A DNA stretch of 64,000 bases from Fagopyrum homotropicum (lineage: Eukaryota > Streptophyta > Magnoliopsida > Caryophyllales > Polygonaceae), in the NCBI GenBank assembly GCA_033239125.1, contig BSWB01000002.1:83882560-83946559 (forward strand), in the 5' to 3' direction. Positions 23,798 through 34,609 of this stretch are shown piece after piece. The notes below the pieces were generated by a model that was not told the origin of the DNA, made no database searches, and was given only the letters and a program-made list of their open reading frames with translations. The translations under genes were made by a program, and so were the position numbers. Each line of letters opens with the position of its first letter. The first letter of the stretch is position 1.

Positions 23798-25104
23798 TCA
23801 GTGCCCCCTTAAACTAAGTTTCGTCCCGAAACTTAGAGAAAGGAGAACCACTAAGGTAATGTCTATAAAAGGAACTGGAACAACGATTCTAACTTTCTAC
23901 CATGGAGGAATCACACAAAGTCATAGTCAAGTGGCACATGATATCATAAAAGTTCACACCAATACATAGCCAGGTAGTCACGTAAAACACATTTGAATAC
24001 TACTCGTCGATACAGAAGTAATGGCTAACTCTGAAAGGAACTCGGGATAACTACACTTAAAGCTCTCCTCCGACTCTCAGGTAGCCTCATCGGCTCCTCA
24101 TCTAAACCATAGGATATTTCCCAAAAGTACGATCTAGCTCAATTATGCGACCCTCATGGCTGACGACATGTCTCGGATCCGGTACATGTCTACTCTCTCA
24201 TCTTAGACATGTAGAATATTGGGTGGATCCTTCCCGTATGGTTAGCAGTTCTAGTCGATAAATGACTCCTCAATCTGCTTCAAGATATCAACAATTGCTA
24301 TTCTAAACTCAATTCCGGTTCTTTTGATGACTCTACCAAAATAGCTATAAAATTTTATTCCTTCCGCTGAATCCACTCACTTCTGACCCTTTGGAAGATC
24401 CCGCCTATCAACTCTGTAATAAAGTTCTCAGACATCTACCGGCATTTTACTAACTGTCTAAAGCTCTTTGTAATAAAACTTGTTTGGTCATGTTTCTTTA
24501 TTGTGACTCAGTCGGATCTTTCCTCCGTTAATGATTTATCACCTAATTCCTTTTGGGTCTTAAATTTGATATAACTCTACATTTAAAAATCCGGTAGACG
24601 TCATCCAATTTATATAGATCTTTAATATATTACTGACTCAACTCAAGCTTCTTACACAATTTACAAGATCTTAAGTGGCATAGGGTGGGTCCAGGATGAT
24701 GATACTGGACACAAGATGATCTCACATCACCGTTGTTTGATCATATCTACTCAGTAAATGTTAACACACCATCAACATTGCACTATTTTAATCACCACGT
24801 CTATCAGACCACTAATATCTCTCTAACTCGAAACGCAACTCGGATCCGTTTCGATATAACATTACACGTAAGCTCTAACCGAGATTATGCTTTCTCTTTG
24901 GGTGGTTACTGGGTTGCAAGTATACTCCTACCGCTTTTTTCCTTATCTGTCTTCTTCCTCGGTAGGGTAGTTATTCACTTTGAGCTTCCTAGGGAAACCC
25001 TGCACAATACTTTTGTTACGTAGTTAATTCTTCTCCTAATCCCTCAAGAAAACTCACTCTAGAGTACTCCATTAGTACAACAGTCAAAACCACTTGTCTA
25101 GCAA
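23798..25104 (-). repeat. Array internal I3, left part (PPT and pol-tail side)
   Basis: Starts at the PPT, carries the pol C-terminal remnant (about 24017-24297), and is interrupted after CTAGCAA by element A-n. The bases 25100-25104 (AGCAA) are the left target duplication. Confidence 0.9.
24017..24297 (-). pseudogene. Chromodomain-type pol C-terminal remnant (I3)
   Basis: Third copy of the remnant described at 10170-10450, carrying the same disabling changes. Confidence 0.7.
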
Positions 25105-25432
25105 TGATAACACGATTTATGACTTAGGTTTAGGTAATCATTTAGATAGATTCCTCACTCATTCATGCACGTTTTGGCATTGGTTCATGACGTCTTCGCT
25201 CAATTCATGCACATTTCTAGAAAAGACGTCTACACTACCTTTTATCGGTTTTGTAGGTAATTCGGGGATCTATCGGACGTTAATCGATACATTTGAGGGC
25301 CAAGCCTCATGATGGTACACATCCAAAGCTTTGGAGGAGCATAATTGGAGCAACAAAGGACACAATGATCATTGTTGGTGCAAGCAATGGAGCAACTCAT
25401 GGCTAGACGATCATAGCATGCTTCTGTTGAAG

Positions 25433-25488
25433 AAAATCGACCTACACCCAGGAAAATCGGCCGATTTTTTTCCTCTGGGTCGATTTTT
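25433..25488. repeat. U3 palindromic cassette (AAAATCGGCCGATTTT type), A-n 5' LTR
   Basis: Outer AAAATCGACC and GGGTCGATTTT arms enclose CCCAG / CTGGG and a central perfect palindrome AAAATCGGCCGATTTT at 25453-25468. Repeated in the 3' LTR at 30279-30334. Confidence 0.85.
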
Positions 25489-26033
25489 GGGCCTTTGACA
25501 GCTTAAGCCACGTGTCCCACGATCTCTTGTCCGGCCTTGCTCTTGGTGGAGAATATAAGTGGTCCTTCAAAGCTGTTGCTGGCGGATTCCCATTGAATTC
25601 TCCTCCTCTCCCACATCCTCTAGCATCTTCCAAAAAGAATCTTCCAATTGGGAGCTCTCTTCAAGACACCCTTGTGGGTGTTCTTGAGGGAGATTAGTGT
25701 AGATTTCAATTTCATAGTGAGATTTGAGAGATTTTTGTGAAGAAGATTGTTGAAGGTTACAAGATCCGACTTGGAGCTACATTTGGTGTGTTGAAAGACT
25801 TGTTTTGAGCTCAAATCTAGCTAAGTTTCATTGCTTTCATTTCCTTACTTCATCTTCTTGCTATGAAAACCATGTTTGCTTGTGTGATGATTCTAGATCT
25901 TGAAATGCATGTTATTGGCTAGTTTGTTGTGATTTTGGAGTGATGGATTGATGGTTAAGGCTTGGGTGATGATAGAATGGACTTATATGTTAGTTTAGGA
26001 TGATTTGTATGCACAAAACCTAACTCAGACATA

Positions 26034-26093
26034 AAAAACGACCTGTTCTTCATAGTAAATCGGCCGATTTTTATTATGATCAGCCCGATTTTT
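26034..26093. repeat. U5-side palindromic cassette, A-n 5' LTR
   Basis: Half site AACGACCTG, full dyad AAATCGGCCGATTT at 26057-26070, half site CAGCCCGATTTTT: the half-full-half layout. The 3' LTR copy is at 30880-30939. Confidence 0.8.
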
Positions 26094-26214
26094 CCTTCTG
26101 TTGCTCTTTAATTGATGAATCTGTATGTTAGGATGTTAGATTGTTGAAATCCTAGTGTTTGTTGAGCATGATATAGCTTAGGGTGACCTAATGCTAGCAA
26201 ACTAAGTGAGGAAA

Positions 26215-26476
26215 GAGACCTACCCGGTGATTTCCGATCTTAGATACCGAAGATGATGAACTCTAGGTAGTAGTGAGCCTCACAAGCCGCTATTGGATTG
26301 AGTGTGCTAGGATTATTGCTTGAGACTTATCTTTTCCGAGACTTACCCGGTAAGGAGAGGTTTGCCCCTTAAGTAGTGTCCGGTTTGTGTAGAATTCCCA
26401 ACTTTACCTCCTTGAGACTTACCCGGTGATAGGAGTTAGATGCGGGACTAGTGAAGCATGAGACTTACCCGGTAAT
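26215..26476 (+). repeat. Four spaced GAGACYTACCCGGTRA repeats, A-n 5' LTR
   Basis: Copies start at 26215, 26338, 26414 and 26460 (spacing 123, 76 and 46). The sequences between them are not repeats of each other. Function unknown; see findings. Confidence 0.85.
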
Positions 26477-26940
26477 TGCTTCCATTAGAGAAACACCCTT
26501 TCCCAACACCGCAGCCTTGTCCTAGAATCTTTAGAACCTTGAGTCCAACGCCATAACCGGAAATCTTGACCTCTAGAATCCATTTCTCTCTCTTTTATCA
26601 CATAGTTTGTTCTTGTGTTACTTGTTTGTTTTCGTTGATTTGTTAGCATAGTTGATTGTTCATTTTGCATGAATTGTGATCCTTGATTGATCACCTAAAA
26701 ACCCACCAAAAACATTTAGATTTTCATTTCTTTATTTCTTTCTCTTTTCTTAGACTAGATTTGCACTATCTTTGATCATTGAATGACTTGATTTCGCCTC
26801 AGTCCTTGTGTTCGACCTCGGAATACTTCCCTTCCTACATAACGATCCGTACACTGCGGGTTTCGCTAGGTAGTTTAGGATTTAGTTCGAGCTATAAATT
26901 TAAAGCTTTTTGTGCTACTAATCCTAGCGTAATAAGTTTT

Positions 26941-26958
26941 TGGCGCCGTTGCCGGGGA
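26941..26958 (+). promoter_or_regulatory. Primer-binding site, tRNA-Asp (A-n)
   Basis: TGGCGCCGTTGCCGGGGA, a full match to the complement of the tRNA-Asp 3' end as known for Athila elements; AGTTTT separates it from the LTR. Confidence 0.93.
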
Positions 26959-27061
26959 CTAGGTCTAGATTGAGTCATTTGCTTTTGATCGTTTTTAGTG
27001 TTTATCTTTCTTGTTACTTTTGATCTTGTGTTGTTTTTGTCTTTGCCTTTTCATGTTTACC

Positions 27062-28129
27062 ATGGACGGATTGTACTTCCAAGACGACCTTGACAACATG
27101 AAGTATGAGGAGTGGATGGAAAGACAAGATCTAGGACCTCTCCATGATGAGTTTGAGTATTGGGAGGAGTTTAATGCCTATCATGAGTCCCATGATCAAG
27201 CTCACATGACTACATTGCCTTATGTGGAACCTCACCATCAACCTCACAATGACCGAGTGGAATCAATGCTAGAAGAAATGTTGAGGAAGATGGATGATCT
27301 AGAGAGCAATCTTGCTTCCATTTCGAGTTCCCACATGGTGCTTGAAGAGGAAGTATATCAACAAGAGGAGGTTCACCCTGAGGAGATCCAAGAATTGCCC
27401 GGTTCAACCATAGCCAATAGAGAGCTTGAGGAAGAGTTGAATGAAGCTCGGGAGCAATTGTGGCTAAGGGATTTGGCCCTAGAGGATGCAAGAAGATTGA
27501 ATGTTGAGAGAGAAGAACAAATGAGGAGGGAGATTGAGGAGATTAGGCATGCTCTTATGCTAGGAGATCCTACCATCCTTCAAGGCTTACCTCCACCTCC
27601 TTCACCTTTGGAGGAGTGCAATGAAGTATTCTCACCCCCGGACATCCTTGCCATCAACCCCGGAACCACACTTGAAGAGCTCACAAGGGAGAGCCCTAAG
27701 TTAACTTCAACTCCTTCCAACCCCTCCTTGCTTGCCCGGAGTACACACGAAGATTGGAGCCCCTTTCCTAAGGAGTTTCCCATGTTGAATGATGGAGGCA
27801 AGCATGATGGATCCATGATGGTTATGGAGCGCCTCAATGAAGAATTCTTTCCAAGAACCGGCCTTCTTTGGATCATAGAGGATGAGGATGACAAGCATCT
27901 CACCGGTATGACCGCGGAGTACCAATTGTCTAAGTATGGGGTGGCACCTATGGTTGCAACTCCATACTATCATCAAGGGAGTGGTGATGAAGGAATCTAC
28001 TACTCACCGGTGAAGAGAGAACTTAAAGCTTATTTGGGCATCAAGTGGCCCTTGCTTGTCATCATGGATTCCGGAAAGCGATGGTTGCTTGGACTCCTCA
28101 AGCAAACCATGGTATTCGAGGTGGATTGA
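27062..28129 (+). CDS. Chimeric Gag-linker / Gag coiled-coil / integrase-remnant protein of A-n
   Basis: An open frame of 355 codons from MDGLYFQDDLD; an upstream in-frame ATG at 27011 would only add a hydrophobic stretch close to the PBS, so 27062 is preferred. Residues about 65-112 (RVESMLEEMLRKMDDLES ... LPGS) match the linker between Gag and protease in element A. Residues about 120-180 (ELEEELNEAREQLWLRD ... REIEEIRHAL, then PPPP) match the N-terminal coiled coil of Gag A, so the order of the two Gag pieces is reversed. Residues about 270-320 (WIIEDEDDKHL ... SKYGVAPMVATPYYHQ) match the integrase core around its second Asp, but the catalytic Glu context is lost. The stop aligns with the natural pol stop of element A, since the DNA downstream matches it. 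No Gag capsid-like domain or catalytic domain is present. Possible roles are assembly with helper Gag, or simply retention of cis signals; neither is shown. Confidence 0.75.
   Translation: MDGLYFQDDLDNMKYEEWMERQDLGPLHDEFEYWEEFNAYHESHDQAHMTTLPYVEPHHQPHNDRVESMLEEMLRKMDDLESNLASISSSHMVLEEEVYQQEEVHPEEIQELPGSTIANRELEEELNEAREQLWLRDLALEDARRLNVEREEQMRREIEEIRHALMLGDPTILQGLPPPPSPLEECNEVFSPPDILAINPGTTLEELTRESPKLTSTPSNPSLLARSTHEDWSPFPKEFPMLNDGGKHDGSMMVMERLNEEFFPRTGLLWIIEDEDDKHLTGMTAEYQLSKYGVAPMVATPYYHQGSGDEGIYYSPVKRELKAYLGIKWPLLVIMDSGKRWLLGLLKQTMVFEVD
27932..27944 (+). promoter_or_regulatory. PPT-like AAGTATGGGGTGG inside the integrase remnant (candidate central PPT)
   Basis: Identical over AAGTATGGGGT to the PPT next to the 3' LTR (29936-29946), on the coding strand and coding K-Y-G-V. 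The same 11-mer sits at the same codons of integrase in element A (53548-53558) and lineage C (63769-63779). Function inferred only. Confidence 0.45.
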
Positions 28130-28393
28130 CACATCCTCGGAGTTTGGTCAAGCTAATGACCTAAAAGAAGCGCTTCTTGGGAGGCAACCCAAGGGTAACA
28201 ACTCTTTCCCTTTTTTTCTTTCGTTTCCATTTTTGCTTTTGTTTTTGGTGTGCTTTGTTTTTCTTTTGTGTTTTTGGGTGCTAGATCTTGTTGTTGTCAT
28301 GTGTGATGAGATGCTGGAGGTCATGTGAAAGCCTCATGGAACTGTTGTGAAGAAGCAAGATCCGAGCACATGGACAAGGAAGAAAGCACCCAG

Positions 28394-28454
28394 GAAATCG
28401 GACTGTTCATGCACAAAATCGGCCGATTTTCCTGGGTTGCTTGGCCGATTTTTC
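28394..28454. repeat. Palindromic cassette in the 3' region of A-n
   Basis: AAATCGGACTG half site, central AAAATCGGCCGATTTT (28415-28430), then TGGCCGATTTTTCC (near 28442-28455). Element A has a corresponding cassette at 52598-52655. Confidence 0.8.
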
Positions 28455-28704
28455 CTCTGTAAAGAAAAGTGATGATCTCCAATCAAGCATGGGTGGAGCG
28501 GACGTGGAACTTGGACGGCTTGCGGTGCCAAGCGCGGGTTCCGACACCATAATGAACATCAAGAGCTCTCTACCATCCTTGATCGATCATCCACCATCAT
28601 CATCCAATGAGAACCGAAATACCAAAGCACCACCACTCTTACATTGTGAGAACTCTCTTTCACTTCTTTATTTAGTTTACACATTAGGGACAATGTGTTT
28701 CTAA
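28441..28704 (+). CDS. Small open frame shared with element A (doubtful gene)
   Basis: An 87-codon frame (S-D-D-L-Q-S-S-M-G-G-A-D-V-E-L-G-R core) that aligns over nearly its full length with a frame at 52343-52609 on the minus strand of element A, in the position where Athila relatives may carry an envelope-like gene. The surrounding non-coding DNA is equally conserved, so conservation alone does not prove coding. No signal peptide, membrane segment or known domain is visible. Confidence 0.25.
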   Translation: MADFSSVKKSDDLQSSMGGADVELGRLAVPSAGSDTIMNIKSSLPSLIDHPPSSSNENRNTKAPPLLHCENSLSLLYLVYTLGTMCF

Positions 28705-28713
28705 GTATGGGGT
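28703..28713 (+). promoter_or_regulatory. Second PPT-like AAGTATGGGGT in 3' region
   Basis: Same 11-mer as the terminal PPT, followed by GGGG, about 1.2 kb before the 3' LTR. Also present in element A at 52334-52344. Confidence 0.45.
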
Positions 28714-29931
28714 GGGGTTTTCATAATCATTTGCATGATTAGCATCTAGGATAGTTTAATATTGTCACATGTTTCATTATATCTTGCATTGTACATACAT
28801 AAATCAAAAATCCAAAAAATCAGAAAATTTTAAAATTTTTAGTGCTTCTAAGGTTTGGATATGACCCTAATGATGAACCTTGTCTTGTGGATTGGCTATG
28901 GATGGCCTTATGTGTTAAATTGATGAATGTATATGTGGACTTGAAGTACTTCTCTTGAAACCATGAATGATTTGTGATCATGAATGTTTGCCTTGATTGA
29001 ATTGAGTATTGAAAGTCGAAATTGCATGCTAGTTCTTGCACATCATTTAGGAATGAATAAGGCAATTCATCTTTCTCTACTTCTCATCTTGATCATGTTG
29101 CTTGAGCACCTCAATTGAGATAAATTTGACCTCTTTTAACCCATCCGGGAATAGGAGCATGCTAGTGTGTTGATGTGTGTGAAAAGCAAGTGTGGGGTGA
29201 AGTTGTTGATGAAAGAATGTCATGCATAAAATGCTGAATTTGTTGTGAAAGTGTAGCCAAAAATATAGGCTTGGGGACATTGGCTTAAATGACAAGTAAC
29301 TCGGTACACTTCACATAATCGGGTGTTGGTGCCTTGCCAAAGTCAAATAAACCAATAGTCCTAACGAGCTTTGGTATGTGTGCCCGGTGTGGATGCATCT
29401 CGAAAAATAGAAAGAGCCCGAGAATGGCTAATCACCAAGGTTTCGGCTTTTGTACACCAATGCCATTGTCTCAAAAATAAAAGAAAGAAAAGAAAATGAA
29501 GAAAAATATACACTTGAGGGAGGTTGAAAAGAAATGTGAAGTTGTGGTTGTTTAGTTCCTTTCCCGGATTAGCACCACATAGCCTAGAAAATTCCTGCCT
29601 AATCACAACGTTTCTTGGCCTTCTATTTCACAAGTCCTTATGACCTACTTGCATGTGTGTAAGACTAAGTGATTTAGATTGGATATGCTCATGATCATCT
29701 TGACTTCTTCATCTTTACACTTCATTGCATGCTATCAAGTTAAGTGTAATTGTCTTTCCATGCTTTCATTTATTTGATACACGATTGCTTGTCCATTGCC
29801 ATGAAACATGACTATGAAGGTGATCCAATATTAGAAGCACAACTCCAAAAAGATTTTGACATTTTTTTCTGCATACATAAATCATGTCATCTCTTAGTCT
29901 ATAGTTGAGAATTTGCTCGGGGACGAGCAAA

Positions 29932-29950
29932 CCTTAAGTATGGGGTATTT
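29932..29950 (+). promoter_or_regulatory. Polypurine tract of A-n
   Basis: CCTTAAGTATGGGGTATTT directly before the 3' LTR (TGATAACACG). The same sequence precedes the 3' LTR of element A. Confidence 0.75.
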
Positions 29951-31780
29951 TGATAACACGATTTATGACTTAGGTTTAGGTAATCATTTAGATAGATTCC
30001 TCACTCATTCATGCACGTTTTGGCGTTGGTTCATGACGTCTTCGCTCAATTCATGCACATTTCTAGAAAAGACGTCTACACTACCTTTTATCGGTTTTGT
30101 AGGTAATTCGGGGATCTATCGGACATTAATCGATACATTTGAGGGCCAAGCCTCATGATGGTACACATCCAAAGCTTTGGAGGAGCATAATTGGAGCAAC
30201 AAAGGACACAAAGATCATTGTTGGTGCAAGCAATGGAGCAACTCATGGCTAGACGATCATAGCATGCTTCTGTTGAAGAAAATCGACCTACACCCAGGAA
30301 AATCGGCCGATTTTTTTCCTCTGGGTCGATTTTTGGGCCTTTGACAGCTTAAGCCACGTGTCCCACGATCTCTTGTCCGGCCTTGCTCTTGGTGGAGAAT
30401 ATAAGTGGTCCTTCAAAGCTGTTGCTGGCGGATTCCCATTGAATTCTCCTCCTCTCCCACATCCTCTAGCATCTTCCAAAAAGAATCTTCCAATTGGGAG
30501 CTCTCTTCAAGACACCCTTGTGGGTGTTCTTGAGGGAGATTAGTGTAGATTTCAATTTCATAGTGAGATTTGAGAGATTTTTGTGAAGAAGATTGTTGAA
30601 GGTTACAAGATCCGACTTGGAGCTACATTTGGTGTGTTGAAAGACTTGTTTTGAGCTCAAATCTAGCTAAGTTTCATTGCTTTCATTTCCTTACTTCATC
30701 TTCTTGCTATGAAAACCATGTTTGCTTGTGTGATGATTCTAGATCTTGAAATGCATGTTATTGGCTAGTTTGTTGTGATTTTGGAGTGATGGATTGATGG
30801 TTAAGGCTTGGGTGATGATAGAATGGACTTATATGTTAGTTTAGGATGATTTGTATGCACAAAACCTAACTCAGACATAAAAATCGACCTGTTCTTCATA
30901 GTAAATCGGCCGATTTTTATTATGATCAGCCCGATTTTTCCTTCTATTGCTCTTTAATTGATGAATCTGTATGTTAGGATGTTAGGTTGTTGAAATCCTA
31001 GTGTTTGTTGAGCATGATATAGCTTAGGGTGACCTAATGCTAGCAAACTAAGTGAGGAAAGAGACCTACCCGGTGATTTCCGATCTTAGATACCGAAGAT
31101 GATGAACTCTAGGTAGTAGTGAGCCTCACAAGCCGCTATTGGATTGAGTGTGCTAGGATTATTGCTTGAGACTTATCTTTTCCGAGACTTACCCGGTAAG
31201 GAGAGGTTTTCCCCTTAAGTAGTGTCCGGTTTGTGTAGAATTCCCAACTTTACCTCCTTGAGACTTACCCGGTGATAGGAGTTAGATGCGGGACTAGTGA
31301 AGCATGAGACTTACCCGGTAATTGCTTCCATTAGAGAAACACCCTTTCCCAACACCGCAGCCTTGTCCTAGAATCTTTAGAACCTTGAGTCCAACGCCAT
31401 AACCGGAAATCTTGACCTCTAGAATCCATTTCTCTCTCTTTTATCACATAGTTTGTGCTTGTGTTACTTGTTTGTTTTCGTTGATTTGTTAGCATAGTTG
31501 ATTGTTCATTTTGCATGAATTGTGATCCTTGATTGATCACCTAAAAACCCACCAAAAACATTTAGATTTTCATTTCTTTATTTCTTTCTCTTTTCTTAGA
31601 CTAGATTTGCACTATCTTTGATCATTGAATGACTTGATTTCGCCTCAGTCCTTGTGTTCGACCTCGGAATACTTCCCTTCCTACATAACGATCCGTACAC
31701 TGCGGGTTTCGCTAGGTAGTTTAGGATTTAGTTCGAGTTATAAATTTAAAGCTTTTTGTGCTACTAATCCTAGCGTAATA
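29951..31780 (+). repeat. 3' LTR of A-n
   Basis: 1830 bp, same length as the 5' LTR, about nine differences by eye (for example at 30026, 30124, 30212, 30885, 30955 and 31210). Cassettes are at 30279-30334 and 30880-30939; the four GAGAC repeats span about 31061-31322. Confidence 0.93.
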
Positions 31781-34609
31781 AGTAACATGTGACGAAGCCG
31801 TCATTCTTCACTCGGATCCATAATGGGTAACAATCTTTTTCTGTAACCTCTATATCCCCATACCGTATTTCCAGTCACTCTGCGTAGCCTATCTCACGCT
31901 CTTTCCAAACAAAAGCATCTCACAAACTATCATCATTTCCGACCAAATGTACCTTTGAGCTTTCTGCTCTGTAGGTTAGGATTCACCACACTTCCGCTGC
32001 GCTACTTTGATAGTTCCTTTGTCATCCCTCAATCATAAGGAAATTTTGTGTGAGTCCAAAGTGATTATCCCCAAAACTCTTTCTCCCGATTACACCCTAC
32101 GTCCTATCCGGATGAAGTATCAAGAACCTTACTTACTTGCCTTCCTGAAATACAATCACGGTTGGAAAACAACATCTTCCGTTTACTTCCTTAATATCTT
32201 TAACCCGGATCCAAACTACAAGACTCGACCGGAGTTTGATCTTAACCAGCCAGTAAGAAGTCTCTAACATGATCCTCCTTATATCTTTAATTCATCTAAG
32301 AAGGTTGTCGTTGCCTACTTGAGGAAATCCTCCAAGGCGTCGATAAAGCTACTTCGTAATCCAAAGTCACAAATATCTCTTCGTATTGACACCCAACTCC
32401 TCAATACTAAACAAAACTTGCACGTACTCCGTCGACGTTGGTTAGTCTATAATTGACTTATCTTAATATTTCGTACTCGCTCTTCTCATACCTCTATTGG
32501 TATTAAACTTTTGTTGCACATCACCTACAAGATTGATCCCTTTTAAATTTCTTTAGTTCGTCCTATCTTTCACTCTTCCGCTTCCTTTGGGTCGACTCTC
32601 TTTCTCAAGTCTCACTGTGTCATTCGCCTGACGTCAAAAGTCATTCCTAACCCTCCACAATAGATGGTGAGCGTCTTGTAATTCCGATGACTTTTAATTA
32701 CCTCCCACTTGTAGTCCCTTTACAGGGACCGTCTGCGTTGATGACCTGTGTTCTGTTATAATTGGGGTTACCCTGGACTCTTGAGTCCACCACACGATTC
32801 TTACCTACACATGTTCCTTAATCGGCGTTGTTTGTAATATTTTTTTCCAAATTCTCTATTGACTACTTTGAATCTGCTAGTGGCCTCATACTCTTTTAAT
32901 ACTGGCGTCGTGATTCCTTTCAACTTCTTATACCTCTGACGAGGTCAAAACTTCTCTTTGTGGGGTCTATCCTAGCACTTATTCTCAATTGTAGGTCTTC
33001 ATTCTGTGCATCTCTTAATCACAAGGGTTTCTTCCATAATTATCGAAATAGAATCATGGTTCTCCCTTGTATGGAATGCTATGCACACTCTGTCTTGACT
33101 GACATAGAACCTTATCAAAAGTGTACACTTCTTACTCCTCCAGTTCTTCTTTTATAATCCATCTGTACTAGCTGTGACATGTACCTCTTTCCTAGCCAGT
33201 AGGTAGTAAATTACTCACACAGTTTCCCTTGGTCTCAAATGACATAAAGGGGTTATTCATGGCGGTCTAGTCTTTCTTCTTAAGTTCTTAATTAGAGTTA
33301 CTGGTTCGAACTCACTCCATGCTACTATTAAGGGTACAACACGCGTATCGATTTAGCCTCACATTTGTCGCCGTTGATCTCTTGAAGGGTCCTCCAGATG
33401 TTGATAAAAGTCTTTTATAATTGTATGGTTATTCTTCTTATCCGCCATCCAGTCAACTAGTCACCCATACGTGTACATTCTCGTTTGTTACTCGCTAGTA
33501 TAAAGTTGATTTTCTACAAGATAATAACCTTTTCTTCTATTTCCTTCGAATGTGGATATACTGAGTAGAAAGTTATCCACTACGTTATTCATTTATACCC
33601 TTTTACTTCTTCTACAATTAACACTTTTCTTTTTGTTAGCATTGTATTGTGGCATTTCCTTCATGGACATCTTTTCTCTCAGTTACAGAGTTCCATCCTC
33701 TGTAATACTGGTGTCGTGATTTCTTTAAAAAATTTTGTAGTCTTGAAGAAGTCCACCATTCATAATGGTTATTGATTTTCCTTTCATCTTTAATTCCAAT
33801 GTAAATGTCGGTCTTTGTGCTCCTCCGGTCCTTCCTACCTTGGTCATACCCTTTCTTCTCTAGATTCTCGTACCCATCCTTTCCTATGGCAGTATCCACC
33901 TTGGTTGTACTTGTCATTTCGTTTGTCAAGTGTAGTTGTATACTACCCACTGATTTGTATTCCGATATTGTCTTCTTCAATCTGCGCTTCTTATCAGTCC
34001 TTACATGCATCTTTTCGTTTCATCTCTGGTCCTCACACCGCTAAATTCCTTGTACGGACTTCTATCACTTCTATCTGAGTTGAGTCGGGAACTTCTTTCT
34101 CATCGGGTTGTACTTGTGGTGAAAATTATCTCAATATCTCTACTTCTTTGCTCACCCATTCTTCGGATGATTTATAGGGTCCCTAGGACGCCCACCAGAG
34201 TATAATACTCAATCCTAGGTCTGAATCCATTGTCTCGGGTTGAAAACTCTGTAGGTAAGCTACCGATTTATCATGAGGCGGTAATCGCTTCATGATATCA
34301 CCACTAAAGGATATAAGACATCCTTTACGGTTCTAACATGCTACACATACACATATATATGATCATACATTAAAACATATCAATATAAGTCTATATACTA
34401 ACTCCCTATCATTCCAAGTTGCAGACATCCACAGAGAACGATGGTGGTCCAACGCACTACTAACCCAACAACCCGACTATGCACGTGTGTAAAAACAGAA
34501 ATCCGTATTGAAAATCGTAGACCCCTTTCGGGTTCGGGTTATTTTATACATTCGGTCTTTTAGAAGATTTCAAGTGCCATTTTGCCAACCTAGAGCTCTG
34601 ATACCATGT
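31781..34609 (-). repeat. Array internal I3, right part (PBS side)
   Basis: Continues I3 after the A-n insertion, beginning with the right target duplication AGTAA. It has the sequence that I1 replaced (about 32200-32260), and ends at the PBS beside L4. Confidence 0.9.
33636..34010 (-). pseudogene. Unrecognised 124-codon frame in the gag-side part of I3
   Basis: A Lys/Arg-rich frame (MHVRTDKKRRLKK start) about 0.6 kb downstream of the PBS, also open in I4 (40986-41360) and shorter in I2 (19605-19886). Its position suggests decayed gag sequence, but no Gag motif or zinc knuckle can be seen. Probably not a gene. Confidence 0.3.

Larger units (their letters stand above)
25105..26934 (+). repeat. 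5' LTR of A-n
   Basis: Begins TGATAACACG and ends GCGTAATA, so the usual terminal CA is TA here and in the 3' LTR. It contains a CACGTG G-box (near 25508), TATA-like GAATATAAGTGG (near 25547), two palindromic cassettes (25433-25488 and 26034-26093), four GAGACYTACCCGGT repeats (26215-26476) and the U5 block near 26844-26900. Confidence 0.93.
28130..29950 (+). other. 3' region of A-n between ORF and 3' LTR
   Basis: About 1.8 kb that matches the 3' region of element A over its length, starting with GGTCAAGCTAATGACC just after the stop. It contains a palindromic cassette (28394-28454), a small open frame (28441-28704), a second PPT-like site and mostly AT-rich sequence without genes. There is no envelope-like membrane protein. 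Confidence 0.8.
25105..31780 (+). mobile_element. Non-autonomous Athila element A-n, complete, young
   Basis: Two 1830-bp LTRs (25105-26934 and 29951-31780), a tRNA-Asp PBS, one ORF of 355 codons, a long 3' region and a PPT, 6676 bp in all. Flanks are AGCAA (25100-25104) and AGTAA (31781-31785). The empty site in the other array units reads CTAGCAACATGTG (for example near 11250), so the duplication is AGCAA with one C-to-T change. The LTRs differ at about nine positions by eye (about 0.5 percent). LTR, PBS, PPT and 3' region match the autonomous element at 49276-60649, its likely helper. It has no protease, RT or RNase H, and only an integrase remnant. Confidence 0.93.

Noticed and set aside
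26215..26476. CRISPR-like appearance of regularly repeated GAGACTTACCCGGT
   Set aside because: Spacing is unequal (123, 76, 46), the repeats are short and imperfect, there are no cas genes, and the context is a plant LTR.
26941..26958. tRNA-Asp gene at the TGGCGCC motifs
   Set aside because: Only 18 bases complementary to the tRNA 3' end are present; these are primer-binding sites, with no cloverleaf.
27210..27976. Minus-strand frames opposite the A-n ORF
   Set aside because: They are shadows of the sense frame with no domain or signal of their own.
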